Below, piece by piece: positions 24,421 to 32,128 of a DNA stretch of 64,000 nt (position 1 is the stretch's first letter; each line of letters begins with the position of its first letter). The stretch lies in the NCBI RefSeq assembly GCF_024362765.1, contig NZ_CP093302.1, positions 864,001 through 928,000 on the forward strand. The letters run 5' to 3'. Below the pieces are notes generated by a model. It saw only the letters and a program-made list of their open reading frames with translations. It did no database searches and had not been told where the DNA came from. The translations under genes and the position numbers were made by a program. Origin of the DNA: Alkalihalobacillus sp. LMS6. GTDB taxonomy: Bacteria; Bacillota; Bacilli; Bacillales; Bacillaceae_D.

Positions 24421-25344
24421 TCATGATTGGACAGTATTTTCGACTATAGTAATTGTTCCATTTGTTCCATCTACTCGAACGTTTGCGCCAATCGGTAAGG
24501 TTGCTTTGTAATAATTATGTGCCGATTGGACATTTGTAATTAGAGGTTTCCCCAAAGGAACAAGAAAAGAATTGATGACATCTTGATAGCTCGTGCTATA
24601 AGAAACAGGACAATCTGTACACGTTCCCATTAAAATCGCGGCACAATCATTAAATTTACCTGCTGCTTCTAACTGAGCCAAATAGCGATAAACGGTATTC
24701 GTCGGTTCGTGAGTGTCTTCCAAGAATAGTACTTTCCCAGCTGTGTCAATCTCATAGGGTGTCCCGAGGGAACCAACAAAAGACGTTAAGTTTCCTCCGA
24801 TTAATTCTCCTATTGCGACACCCGAAACTCTGCCTTCTAATGGGATGGAAGGAGGATTTGTCAGGGGATAGGGAGCAAAACCATTCATTGTGGTAGAAAA
24901 AAATTGTTCAACATTATAAGGTGGTGTATTTTCACGAAAATCAATGAGAAGCAACCCTTGAAACGTAATTAAATCTGAAAACTGTGCAAGCACATTTAAG
25001 AGGATCGTAATGTCGCTATAACCAGAAATGATTTTAGGGTTAGCTCGAATCTCTGCAAAGTTTAAATAAGGGATAATACCGGCAACACCGACTCCTCCTC
25101 TTGTAGGTAAAATCCATTTCACTTCGGGATTTCGTATCATGTTCATAAAATCGTTTGCCCGACTTTCAGCAGAACCAGCTAGAAAACCAGTCCGTTCATA
25201 CACACTATCTCCAACGATTACCGAAAACCCTAACTGTTCTAAGAATCGTATTCGCTCATTGATGGTATCGGCGGCGAGAGGACTGCCTAAGGTGACGATT
25301 CCAACTGTATCTCCTTGTTGCAGTCGAGGTGGAGCAATACTCAC
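24421..25344 (-). CDS. S66-family LD-carboxypeptidase homologue lacking the usual nucleophile
   Basis: 307 residues, GTG start eight bases after GGGAGG. Overall MccF/LdcA family: PRLQQGDTVGIVTLGSP start, SGYSDIT, GGNLTSFVGSLGTPYEID, LFLEDTHEP (catalytic Glu) and a C-terminal His in SAHNYYKATLPIG. The nucleophile elbow, usually RGGYGS or GGYNS, reads TRGGVGVAG (residues 81-89), so the catalytic serine is Val87. Family enzymes cut the murein L,D-peptide bond or self-immunity peptides in the cytoplasm. This protein may be inactive on those bonds or use another residue. I recall similar Bacillus sequences with the same motif, so it may be a distinct subfamily. Confidence 0.85.
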   Translation of the reverse strand: MSIAPPRLQQGDTVGIVTLGSPLAADTINERIRFLEQLGFSVIVGDSVYERTGFLAGSAESRANDFMNMIRNPEVKWILPTRGGVGVAGIIPYLNFAEIRANPKIISGYSDITILLNVLAQFSDLITFQGLLLIDFRENTPPYNVEQFFSTTMNGFAPYPLTNPPSIPLEGRVSGVAIGELIGGNLTSFVGSLGTPYEIDTAGKVLFLEDTHEPTNTVYRYLAQLEAAGKFNDCAAILMGTCTDCPVSYSTSYQDVINSFLVPLGKPLITNVQSAHNYYKATLPIGANVRVDGTNGTITIVENTVQS

Positions 25345-25433
25345 TAAGAATACCTCCCTTTTTTCTCATTGCTACTATGTATATGGACTCATTGTTAGAT
25401 TAGACGAGAAAAAGGGTGCTGGTAAGCGGTTTT

Positions 25434-26078
25434 TTATGTGGATTCTTTTTTAGGGAAAAAGGTGTAAGACCATGAATAAATCGTATCGATTACGAAGACA
25501 ATCCCCCAGACCATACTAATTTGATGTATCGAGTTATTCGGATATGGCGTAGATTCATATGAATCCTCGTTGAACCATGACCAGTCACTAAGGTACATAA
25601 GAGCATGGTCGAAGCTATTTGTACCGAAATAAAAAGCAGTGATTTGAAAGGCTAGAAAAAGAGTGGCGTGAACCATTGAGTAATAACGATATTGTCTCGC
25701 TTGATAATAAGGATCTTTTTGCTTTTTCATTTGTCTATAGTCTTCTTCTGTTAAAAGTTCAATATTACGCCACCGCCCAATGTGTTTTTTCATCCAGCGA
25801 TCTAGTTTTAGAAAATCTTGTATGCCAAACGTTACCGCATATAATACAAATATAGTTATAATAATCTGCAGTGTAGAAATTTCTCCTGTTTGACTATAGA
25901 GGATCCAAGCAAGAACGGCTTCAAGTGCAGTTATGACGATGAAAAGAAGGATAAAGCCGATACTTAGTCTGTGGTGGTCGAACCAATACCGTGTTAGGCC
26001 AAACAAAAGTAAGCAAATAAGAGATACAATTTCTAACGTAACAAATATAAAAGTTCCAGATTGAACGATCCAATCCAA
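25434..26078 (-). CDS. Hypothetical polytopic membrane protein
   Basis: 214 residues, TTG start after GGGAGG. About five membrane segments: 10-30 (FIFVTLEIVSLICLLLFGL), 38-60, 70-88, 137-155 (MVHATLFLAFQITAFYFG) and 188-206 (MVWGIVFVIDTIYSWSY). A cytoplasmic charged loop lies between (KLDRWMKKHIGRWRNIELLTEEDYRQMKKQKDPYYQAR). No family recognised. Stands alone between the S66 homologue and a divergent S41 peptidase. Confidence 0.7.
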   Translation of the reverse strand: MDWIVQSGTFIFVTLEIVSLICLLLFGLTRYWFDHHRLSIGFILLFIVITALEAVLAWILYSQTGEISTLQIIITIFVLYAVTFGIQDFLKLDRWMKKHIGRWRNIELLTEEDYRQMKKQKDPYYQARQYRYYSMVHATLFLAFQITAFYFGTNSFDHALMYLSDWSWFNEDSYESTPYPNNSIHQISMVWGIVFVIDTIYSWSYTFFPKKEST

Positions 26079-26360
26079 TCGAATTCCTCCCTGTTTTCAT
26101 CCGATCCAGCTTTTTTTAGCAAGTTATCCACACAGTGTCTGATGAAATTTCACCAGGATCAGAATATATACTATTTTCAGCCTATTTAGTGTAGCATAAA
26201 TATAGTTTAGGACGTAAGAAGAATTAAAATTAGATACGAATGTCATCAGAAAAATATGAAACCTGTCTTTTCATTAGAAGAGAAATGACAACAAAAGATT
26301 CCCAATCATTTCATTCTATACTAGAATAGAAGAGTATCTTTTATAGATAGGTGGGTAATC

Positions 26361-27638
26361 ATGCGGATGGAACAAGTGTTTAGCAACATTGTAAAAGTCA
26401 TGCATTACGACTACGCAGGCTGTGAAGATAAAAAAGGTTGGGATCAACCTAAAGCATTTACAAGTAAAGTCCGGGAAGTAGAGAATCGAGAAGACTTTGT
26501 TGAAGTTGTACGGGATTATCTGCTCGATTTTGATGATCAGCATTTGTTCTTTTTAGATGAAAAGCAATCAAGAAGGGAAACAAAAAAAGATGTTGGATTT
26601 CGTGTGCGCCGGTATGAGGATCGTCTCTACGTAACGAGTGTCTATGAAGCGAATATCTTGAAAATTGGTACATATTTTCGCTCGTTAGATGGAGAACGGA
26701 TCTTAGATAGTCGAAACAAATACGAGCGTTATTTAAATGAACACCACCCTGAGCGAGAAGATTGGACGTTTATTTTGCAACAGTGTAAGACGGCAGAGGC
26801 CGTGACACCTAATGGAGAAGTATTTCAATATAATTTTACGCATTATGAGCAAAACCATCGCCCCCCAACATACGCTGTTCAAGAAGTCATGAATGATATC
26901 GTATTGCTGACTTTTACTGATTTTATGAACGCTGAAAGCATCGCGCAACTAGTAGAAAACCAGCGTAAGTTACTTGAACGTTCGAATAATTGGATTATTG
27001 ATGTGCGCACGAATGGTGGTGGCTCAACATCAAGCTTTGCCTCATTACTACCTTATATGTTGCCTGAAAAAGGCATAGCAGTCGACTCGACTTTTCACGA
27101 AATGAGCTTCAATTTTACTGAAGCTTCTGCCAAGAGACAGCTGGCAAGTATAGAACAGATGCTGGTTCAAGAAAAAAATCTAGAAACAATTGATCTGTTA
27201 AAACGATACGAAGCGATGTGGCAGGAACATAGAGGGACAGGATTTGCCATGTCTTCCTTGCACGCGAAGCCGGATTTATTCAAAAAAGGAACCGCAACAC
27301 CAAAACAGATCTTTGTTCTTACTGATGTGTATTGTGGAAGTGCAGGCGATGCTTTTGTAGAGTTGGCAAAATTATCGCCAAAAGTAACGGTAGTGGGACG
27401 TCCAACAAAAGGGTTAAATGATTATTCCAATGTTGTTCGTGCCGAGTGGGACGGTTTTGCATTATATTACCCTACCTCACGTTTAATGCGTATCGATAAC
27501 GGTCAAGGGATGTCTAAAGTAGGAATTTCCCCTAACCATTATATTCCATGGACACCCCAACATTTATATGAAGACGTTGATTTAACCTATGTGTTTAACA
27601 AACTAACAGCCAATAAGAAAAACCTTGTTAAACAATAA
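26361..27638 (+). CDS. S41 family peptidase, probably cytoplasmic
   Basis: 425 residues with no signal peptide or PDZ domain. C-terminal processing protease core: NWIIDVRTNGGGSTSSFASLLPYML, then FVLTDVYCGSAGDAFVELAKL with the likely catalytic Ser in CGSAGD and GRPTKGLNDYSN with the Lys region. The N-terminal 200 residues are an unfamiliar charged domain (YLLDFDDQHLFFLDEK is a form of the DxH segment seen before the S41 core). Start ATG after AGGTGG. The 282-bp region in front holds no gene. Its end overlaps a convergent terminator. Substrate unknown. Confidence 0.78.
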   Translation: MRMEQVFSNIVKVMHYDYAGCEDKKGWDQPKAFTSKVREVENREDFVEVVRDYLLDFDDQHLFFLDEKQSRRETKKDVGFRVRRYEDRLYVTSVYEANILKIGTYFRSLDGERILDSRNKYERYLNEHHPEREDWTFILQQCKTAEAVTPNGEVFQYNFTHYEQNHRPPTYAVQEVMNDIVLLTFTDFMNAESIAQLVENQRKLLERSNNWIIDVRTNGGGSTSSFASLLPYMLPEKGIAVDSTFHEMSFNFTEASAKRQLASIEQMLVQEKNLETIDLLKRYEAMWQEHRGTGFAMSSLHAKPDLFKKGTATPKQIFVLTDVYCGSAGDAFVELAKLSPKVTVVGRPTKGLNDYSNVVRAEWDGFALYYPTSRLMRIDNGQGMSKVGISPNHYIPWTPQHLYEDVDLTYVFNKLTANKKNLVKQ

Positions 27639-27653
27639 CGTTAACAAGGTTTA
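27621..27653. terminator. Bidirectional terminator between convergent genes
   Basis: AACCTTGTTAA (27621-27631) pairs with TTAACAAGGTT (27641-27651). It uses the last codons of the S41 gene and the trailing end of the hydrolase gene. Confidence 0.7.
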
Positions 27654-28616
27654 TAAATAATGAACGGGATCAGAGATAAACGGTTCATGACGAATAAAAT
27701 GACGATCAAGAAACTGTAAAACACGTTCTTCGTATTCTGATTCAAAGTGGAAATAGCTGCGTATGTGGCCGCCTTTTTCCGGAAGCCAGAGCTCACTTCC
27801 GGCTGCACTATTGTGGATGGCTTCTGATTCGGAATATGGAATCGCACCGTCATGCATAGAATGAATTAAAAACAGACCTTTGTCATCGGGGTAGGACTGT
27901 GCCGCGTAAAGTGGCGTGACATCTGTTGGATTAAAGCCAGGAACCATGACCCCAATGGCGCGCGTTGTACCTGTTGCAAATGATTTTGGCAGCCCGGTCC
28001 AGTATTCAAAACTATCAGCAGCATACTCACTCAAATTGGCAAAAGGCGAATCGGCGATAACTGCTTTGACTTCTTCAGACTCTGCTCCTGCCATAATGGA
28101 CGTAACCGCGCCCATCGACCAACCCATTAAAGCGATATCCTCAACACCACGCGTCTCGCTTACGTAGTCAATGGCGCTTAAAAGGTCTGTTTTTTCATTT
28201 CCGCCAAACGTTGTCGGTGCTTGTTCAGACATACCGGAGTTACGAAAATCAAACATAAACACATGGTAGCCTTCTTCGCTTAAACGACTAGCCAATTGCA
28301 AAGGGCTAAAAGGCATTTCAGTCCGATTATACCCATACCCATGAGCAAAAATAACGGCTTTATCGGTATTGAAAATGGAATTATGTTCAGAAGGAATCCA
28401 CCATCCGCTTAGAGAAATATGATCAAATTTATTTGAAAACTGAACTTCCTCATATTCAAGATCGTAATGACTAGGATTACTCTCAAGGAGCCGAATAGCC
28501 GGGTTTGTGGCTTTATAGCCAACAAACATTAGTGCAGCGGTTAAAAGGACAAGTAAAGCCGCAAACGTTGTAACAGCATTCATTAGCCAGCTTTTCATGT
28601 TGAGTTGCTTCTTCAT
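27651..28616 (-). CDS. Alpha/beta hydrolase, membrane-anchored
   Basis: 321 residues from the ATG eight bases after AAGGAG; a GTG nine bases earlier overlaps that site. N-terminal signal anchor (about 10-34, SWLMNAVTTFAALLVLLTAALMFVG). Hydrolase core: VIFAHGYGYNR (oxyanion region), nucleophile in LMGWSMGAVTS (G-x-S-x-G), acid in HSMHDGAIPYSES and His in PEKGGHIRSYF. B. subtilis YqkD-like proteins share this build. It should act outside the membrane on unknown esters or peptides. Confidence 0.85.
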   Translation of the reverse strand: MKKQLNMKSWLMNAVTTFAALLVLLTAALMFVGYKATNPAIRLLESNPSHYDLEYEEVQFSNKFDHISLSGWWIPSEHNSIFNTDKAVIFAHGYGYNRTEMPFSPLQLASRLSEEGYHVFMFDFRNSGMSEQAPTTFGGNEKTDLLSAIDYVSETRGVEDIALMGWSMGAVTSIMAGAESEEVKAVIADSPFANLSEYAADSFEYWTGLPKSFATGTTRAIGVMVPGFNPTDVTPLYAAQSYPDDKGLFLIHSMHDGAIPYSESEAIHNSAAGSELWLPEKGGHIRSYFHFESEYEERVLQFLDRHFIRHEPFISDPVHYL

Positions 28617-28846
28617 CCCTTCCACTCCTTATGTGTCGTTCGAAGATTCATAGATCATGCACATCGACTTCCTAAGCATCATGTTAGCATTATTATACGA
28701 TCTTCATAAATTCTTTACAATTGGTATACCTCAAGTTTAACGTCAGAAAACCTTGCTCTCTCTATACATATAAAGAAGGTTACATTCTGGTAACAAATTT
28801 GAACGAAATGTTTTAAATAAGTCTGAAAAAGAGGAGTCTGAACAGG

Positions 28847-29404
28847 TTGAAAAAATCTGCAGAACTGATTCAAGAAACGAATACTAATTCGCAGAAACCA
28901 CAAATCAAACTCGTTTCGTTAAGCATGGCGCATGAAGCAGCACTCCACCAATTCGAATTAGAAAACAGAAGCTATTTTGAATCCATGGTGCCGAGCAGAG
29001 GCGATGCATTTTATAACAAGAATGAATTTAGACAACGGTTAACGAATCTAATAAAGGAAGAAGAGGATGGGCAAGGAATCTTTTATCTTCTATTTAATGA
29101 AGTGGATGATCTCGTAGGTCGATTCAATTTAGTGATCGATGGGAATCAAGCTGACATCGGTTATCGAATTGGAGAGGCTTTTTCAGGAAGAGGTTATGCA
29201 ACACAAGCACTTCAATTAGTAATTGAAGAAGTACGCGCGGCTAATCGAATAAACGAACTAACCGCGAAAACAACGTCGGCTCATCGAGCATCGCAGCAAA
29301 TTTTGCTGAAGAATGGTTTTACAGAAATTAATGGACATTCCGAGTCATTTATGTGGAATGGGCAAGAGCAGTGGTTTATTTATTATCAGAAGAAGCTCAG
29401 TTAG
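28847..29404 (+). CDS. GNAT family N-acetyltransferase (RimJ/RimL type)
   Basis: 185 residues, TTG start ten bases after GAGGAG. VSLSMAHEAALHQFELENRSYFESMVPSR, then LVGRFNLV, IGYRIGEAFSGRGYATQALQLVIEE (motif A, R-G-x-G/A-T) and TAKTTSAHRASQQILLKNGFTE (motif B) give a standard RimJ/RimL-type enzyme. Acceptor unknown (ribosomal protein N-terminus, amino acid or drug). Stands alone. Confidence 0.86.
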   Translation: MKKSAELIQETNTNSQKPQIKLVSLSMAHEAALHQFELENRSYFESMVPSRGDAFYNKNEFRQRLTNLIKEEEDGQGIFYLLFNEVDDLVGRFNLVIDGNQADIGYRIGEAFSGRGYATQALQLVIEEVRAANRINELTAKTTSAHRASQQILLKNGFTEINGHSESFMWNGQEQWFIYYQKKLS

Positions 29405-29417
29405 CGAATTCAGATGC

Positions 29418-29870
29418 TCACCCATTCATAAAGTTATGAAGTTTACTCACTTCATAAATGTAGAGAGCCCCATAAAGGAAAAGCTGAACTGTGAAGAGGG
29501 CAATTGCGAAAGTGTAATGTTTTTTCACGATCTTTTCTTTTCGTTTATGTAAGATATAAGAGCCGATGGATGTACAACTACCTGCTAATGATAAGGATAT
29601 AAATAGTAAAAAGCGATCGAGTCTCGTTAGAAAGTTGTTCGTTATGGCAGCCATTAGTTCAGAACTTGTCTTATCCAACTCTCGACCAGAAAAGTCAATC
29701 GTAGTCTGTTGATTTAGAATGCGTGTTTCTAACACAATGGCATTTTGATCGGCCTCAACGAGTTGGTAATTATAAGGAAAGAGGCCTAACGTGACAAAAG
29801 CAAACGAAAAGCAGAGAAACAACACGATATGGATTGAAAATAATGATATGAAGCGTAAAAATACAGACAT
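29418..29870 (-). CDS. Hypothetical membrane protein, paired with deoxyribosyltransferase-like gene
   Basis: 150 residues, ATG after AGAAGGAGA. Hydrophobic segments at about 5-35, 87-107 and 119-140; the 50 residues between the first and second (about 37-84) are probably outside, with the short basic loop HKRKEKIVKK inside. No family recognised. It starts 12 bases after the stop of the nucleoside deoxyribosyltransferase-like gene, so the two are an operon. Confidence 0.65.
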   Translation of the reverse strand: MSVFLRFISLFSIHIVLFLCFSFAFVTLGLFPYNYQLVEADQNAIVLETRILNQQTTIDFSGRELDKTSSELMAAITNNFLTRLDRFLLFISLSLAGSCTSIGSYILHKRKEKIVKKHYTFAIALFTVQLFLYGALYIYEVSKLHNFMNG

Positions 29871-29882
29871 ACTATTCTCCTT

Positions 29883-30311
29883 CTAGATAGATAAAGGTGG
29901 TCTTGATCGCTCGTTAAAAAGATAGGAGTGTTGTTGAACCCACTCTTTAATCGACAAGACCAATTCGTTTAATGTTGATTGGACAGAGGTAATCGTGTCT
30001 AGATAATAAAACGTAGAAGGATCTATTTCATAGCCAGGTAGCGAGTGAATGAAAATTTTTGTGTTCGACGCAAGGGCTAACCCTAGTTCAACATGACTGC
30101 CTTTTCCTCCAGGTAATAATAGAATGAATATATCGGCATCTTGTACAGCTTGTTTTTCCCTCTCGCCAATAGCTTTTAAATGCTGTGCAGAGGTTGAGCG
30201 CTCATTTTGCGTCCAGTCGTATGTTTGAACGTATCCATCGTTCTGCAAAGACAAAGATAGCGTCCGAACAGAATCGATGTTTGCAAAAGATGAAGCAATG
30301 TAAAAATTCAA
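29883..30311 (-). CDS. Nucleoside 2-deoxyribosyltransferase-like protein
   Basis: 142 residues from a TTG after AAGGAGTGATTG; longer starts lie before that site. The fold of PF05014 is suggested by FYIASSFANIDSVRTL at the N-terminus, YDWTQNERSTSAQ, VQDADIFILLLPGGKGSHVELGLALA with the expected catalytic Glu, and a late SIKEWV. Classical members swap bases on deoxynucleosides; many small members have no known activity, and related folds act in nucleotide signalling. Followed directly by a membrane-protein gene. Confidence 0.7.
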   Translation of the reverse strand: MNFYIASSFANIDSVRTLSLSLQNDGYVQTYDWTQNERSTSAQHLKAIGEREKQAVQDADIFILLLPGGKGSHVELGLALASNTKIFIHSLPGYEIDPSTFYYLDTITSVQSTLNELVLSIKEWVQQHSYLFNERSRPPLSI

Positions 30312-30382
30312 AACAATCACTCCTTTAACCCGATTATAAATGAAATCACTCGATTTCACTATAAAAAGGGTAGGAGTGATCG

Positions 30383-30508
30383 TTGTTTCTTAAAAAGAAT
30401 CTCAGGGAGATGACCAAAAAATCGACCGGGGCAAAAAGTCATTCGGATTTTTGTCAACAAGGACTCAAGAAATCGTTTAATCGGGCCAGTGCTCATGAAC
30501 GTCTATGA
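30383..30508 (+). CDS. Possible small basic protein (41 residues)
   Basis: TTG six bases after AGGAG opens a 41-codon frame, MFLKKNLREMTKKSTGAKSH at the start and KKSFNRASAHERL at the end. Lys/Arg/Ser-rich with no hydrophobic segment. The ribosome binding site is good but there is no recognisable family, and it lies next to a repeat-rich, otherwise non-coding stretch. Divergent from the deoxyribosyltransferase-like gene. Confidence 0.3.
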   Translation: MFLKKNLREMTKKSTGAKSHSDFCQQGLKKSFNRASAHERL

Positions 30509-30592
30509 ATACTGGCTTGACTCTTCTAGAAAATATAGTGAATAGAACTAGGTGTATATACAGATTATTTTTCTCTCATGTCTTACTCGTTA

Positions 30593-30761
30593 GCGTGGAT
30601 GGCGACTCCGACGGGAAAAGTGACAGTCCGAAAATCCAAGAGTGATGTTTTCGAAGGAGTTGAGGCGTTGCCCGCGGCAAAGAAGACACCGTGAGAGCAA
30701 GTGACAACGTAGCGCAAACGGATGTCGCGCTTGTGCCTGTGGTGAAAACGTCCATCCGCGC
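30593..30761. repeat. Dispersed palindromic repeat, copy C (diverged)
   Basis: Bounded by GCGTGGATGG (30593-30602) and CCATCCGCGC (30752-30761), inverted with 9 of 10 matches. Shares with the elements at 34.3 and 48.6 kb the pattern ATGGCGACTCC...GGGAA...GTGA..CCGAA, GAGGCGTTGCCCGCGG and GCCTGTGGTGAAAACGTCCATC, but is rearranged and lacks their outer ends. The rest of the 480-bp gap (30509-30992) shows only a weak CAGACCT/AGGTCTG dyad and no gene. Confidence 0.55.
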
Positions 30762-30992
30762 GATAAGTGATGACTATCACTTGAATCGATCGTTTCCATT
30801 TTCGGGTAAAAGATAACAGTTTTTAGACAGACCTAATCAAATTATAAAACCAGTGTATCGTGATTTTACACAGAGGTCTGGACTTTATTTTCAGATTTTG
30901 AGTTAGGAGCCTATCAAGATTCTAAGCATTTACACGACCACATTGCGTACGGGGAGCCGCTACGGAAATAAGTATAGGGGAGAGGAACGCTT

Positions 30993-31859
30993 ATGGAAGG
31001 AAAATTTGTCACGCAAAGCGTGGACGGCCAAACGTTTCAGCTAAAAGAACTGCATGATTTTCAGTGGCTTCAATCCTACGGGACAGTGTTTAACGTTTTT
31101 GATCAACAAGATTCAGGAAATCTTAGCTTTGGTGTGAAAAAAGGAACAGAGCGATATTTCATCAAGTATGCGGGTGCTAAAACGATTTACCATAACAACA
31201 CACCCTCTGAGTCGATACAGAGGTTAAAAGAGGCTGAAAGGGTCTATCGTGATTTGCAGCATCCATCGTTAATTCAATTTATAGAGGCTATTAAGACACC
31301 AAATGGCTACGGGCTTGTTTTTGCTTGGACAAACGGAGAGAATTTGTATCCACACTGGGAATTTCCACCGCCGAAAAAATATACGCATCCTGATTCTCCT
31401 TTTTATCGGTTCAGGCAGCTTCCGTTTGAGAAAAAATCTACCGCGTTTAAACAAATCCTTTCTTTCCATAAGTATGTGGAAGAGGAAGGCTATGTCTTAA
31501 TTGATTTTTATGATGGGAGTTTATTGTATAACTTTACGTCTGATAGACTGACGATTTGTGACATCGATATGTATGCGAAAGTCCCGTACACCAATGAAGT
31601 GGGGCGGATGTGGGGATCGTCTCGTTTCATGGCTCCTGAGGAATTTGAAAAAGGGGCTACGATTGACAGGCAGACAATGGTCTATACAATGGGGGCGATG
31701 GCATTTGCTTTATTTGGTGGGGAGACTGACCGTTCTCTTGATAAGTGGCAAGCGCCAGAACGTTTTTATTCGATTGCGCGAAAAGCTGTTCAAACGGATA
31801 AAAGCGCACGTTACGGTTCTGTTGGCCAATTTTTAGAAAAATGGCTTGAAAAAGAATAA
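30993..31859 (+). CDS. Protein-kinase-like protein with altered catalytic loop
   Basis: 288 residues, ATG after GGGAGAGG. Kinase layout: ATP-lysine region in ERYFIKYAGA, C-helix Glu likely in RLKEAERVYRDL, hinge YGLVFAWTNGENL, and activation-segment end RMWGSSRFMAPEEF (a clear APE motif). The catalytic loop normally HRDLKPxN reads VLIDFYDGSLLYN, and DFG reads CDIDMY. No transmembrane or PASTA part. Similar Bacillus proteins are annotated as serine/threonine kinases; whether it phosphorylates protein or another substrate is open. Single gene with a strong terminator. Confidence 0.72.
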   Translation: MEGKFVTQSVDGQTFQLKELHDFQWLQSYGTVFNVFDQQDSGNLSFGVKKGTERYFIKYAGAKTIYHNNTPSESIQRLKEAERVYRDLQHPSLIQFIEAIKTPNGYGLVFAWTNGENLYPHWEFPPPKKYTHPDSPFYRFRQLPFEKKSTAFKQILSFHKYVEEEGYVLIDFYDGSLLYNFTSDRLTICDIDMYAKVPYTNEVGRMWGSSRFMAPEEFEKGATIDRQTMVYTMGAMAFALFGGETDRSLDKWQAPERFYSIARKAVQTDKSARYGSVGQFLEKWLEKE

Positions 31860-31890
31860 GAGTGTCGATTCTCTTATTCTTTTGTTTTTT
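31852..31890. terminator. Terminator between convergent genes
   Basis: AAGAATAAGAG (31852-31862) pairs with CTCTTATTCTT (31871-31881), followed by TTTGTTTTTT. It overlaps the last codons of both flanking genes. Confidence 0.88.
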
Positions 31891-32071
31891 CCATTGTATC
31901 AAGCCGTTCAAGAATGTGATCAAGCTTCTTGTCGATATCCTCGAACTCAGGTCCCATCCCTTGGCGCATTTCTAATTCTTTTAAATGAGCGCGGTTGTTA
32001 ATTAATATGGTAATAATGGGAAATAAAATGGCAGCTAGGGGAATAAGCACCCACCACGGAAAATCGGCCAT
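31874..32071 (-). CDS. Small membrane protein with charged helical tail
   Basis: 65 residues. One hydrophobic segment (about 4-25, FPWWVLIPLAAILFPIITILI) followed by a charged, probably coiled-coil tail (HLKELEMRQGMGPEFEDIDKKLDHILERL). Start ATG after AGGAGGA. Proteins of this build are common in Bacillus with unknown function and are sometimes next to sensor genes. It lies 57 bases downstream of the LOV-STAS gene on the same strand, so it may share its transcript. Confidence 0.72.
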   Translation of the reverse strand: MADFPWWVLIPLAAILFPIITILINNRAHLKELEMRQGMGPEFEDIDKKLDHILERLDTMEKTKE

Positions 32072-32128
32072 ATTCCATCCTCCTCTTCTACATCTCTTCT
32101 ACGTATACGTGTGGAAAAGAGAGAAGTT

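Noticed and set aside
26124-26132. TTATCCACA, a perfect DnaA box
   Set aside because: A single box in a 282-bp intergenic gap, no cluster, no AT-rich unwinding region and no dnaA/dnaN nearby; not an origin. I saw nothing else in this gap.
30583-30799. Open frames of 65-69 codons on the minus strand inside repeat copy C
   Set aside because: They lie wholly inside the palindromic repeat, lack ribosome binding sites and have no family-like sequence.
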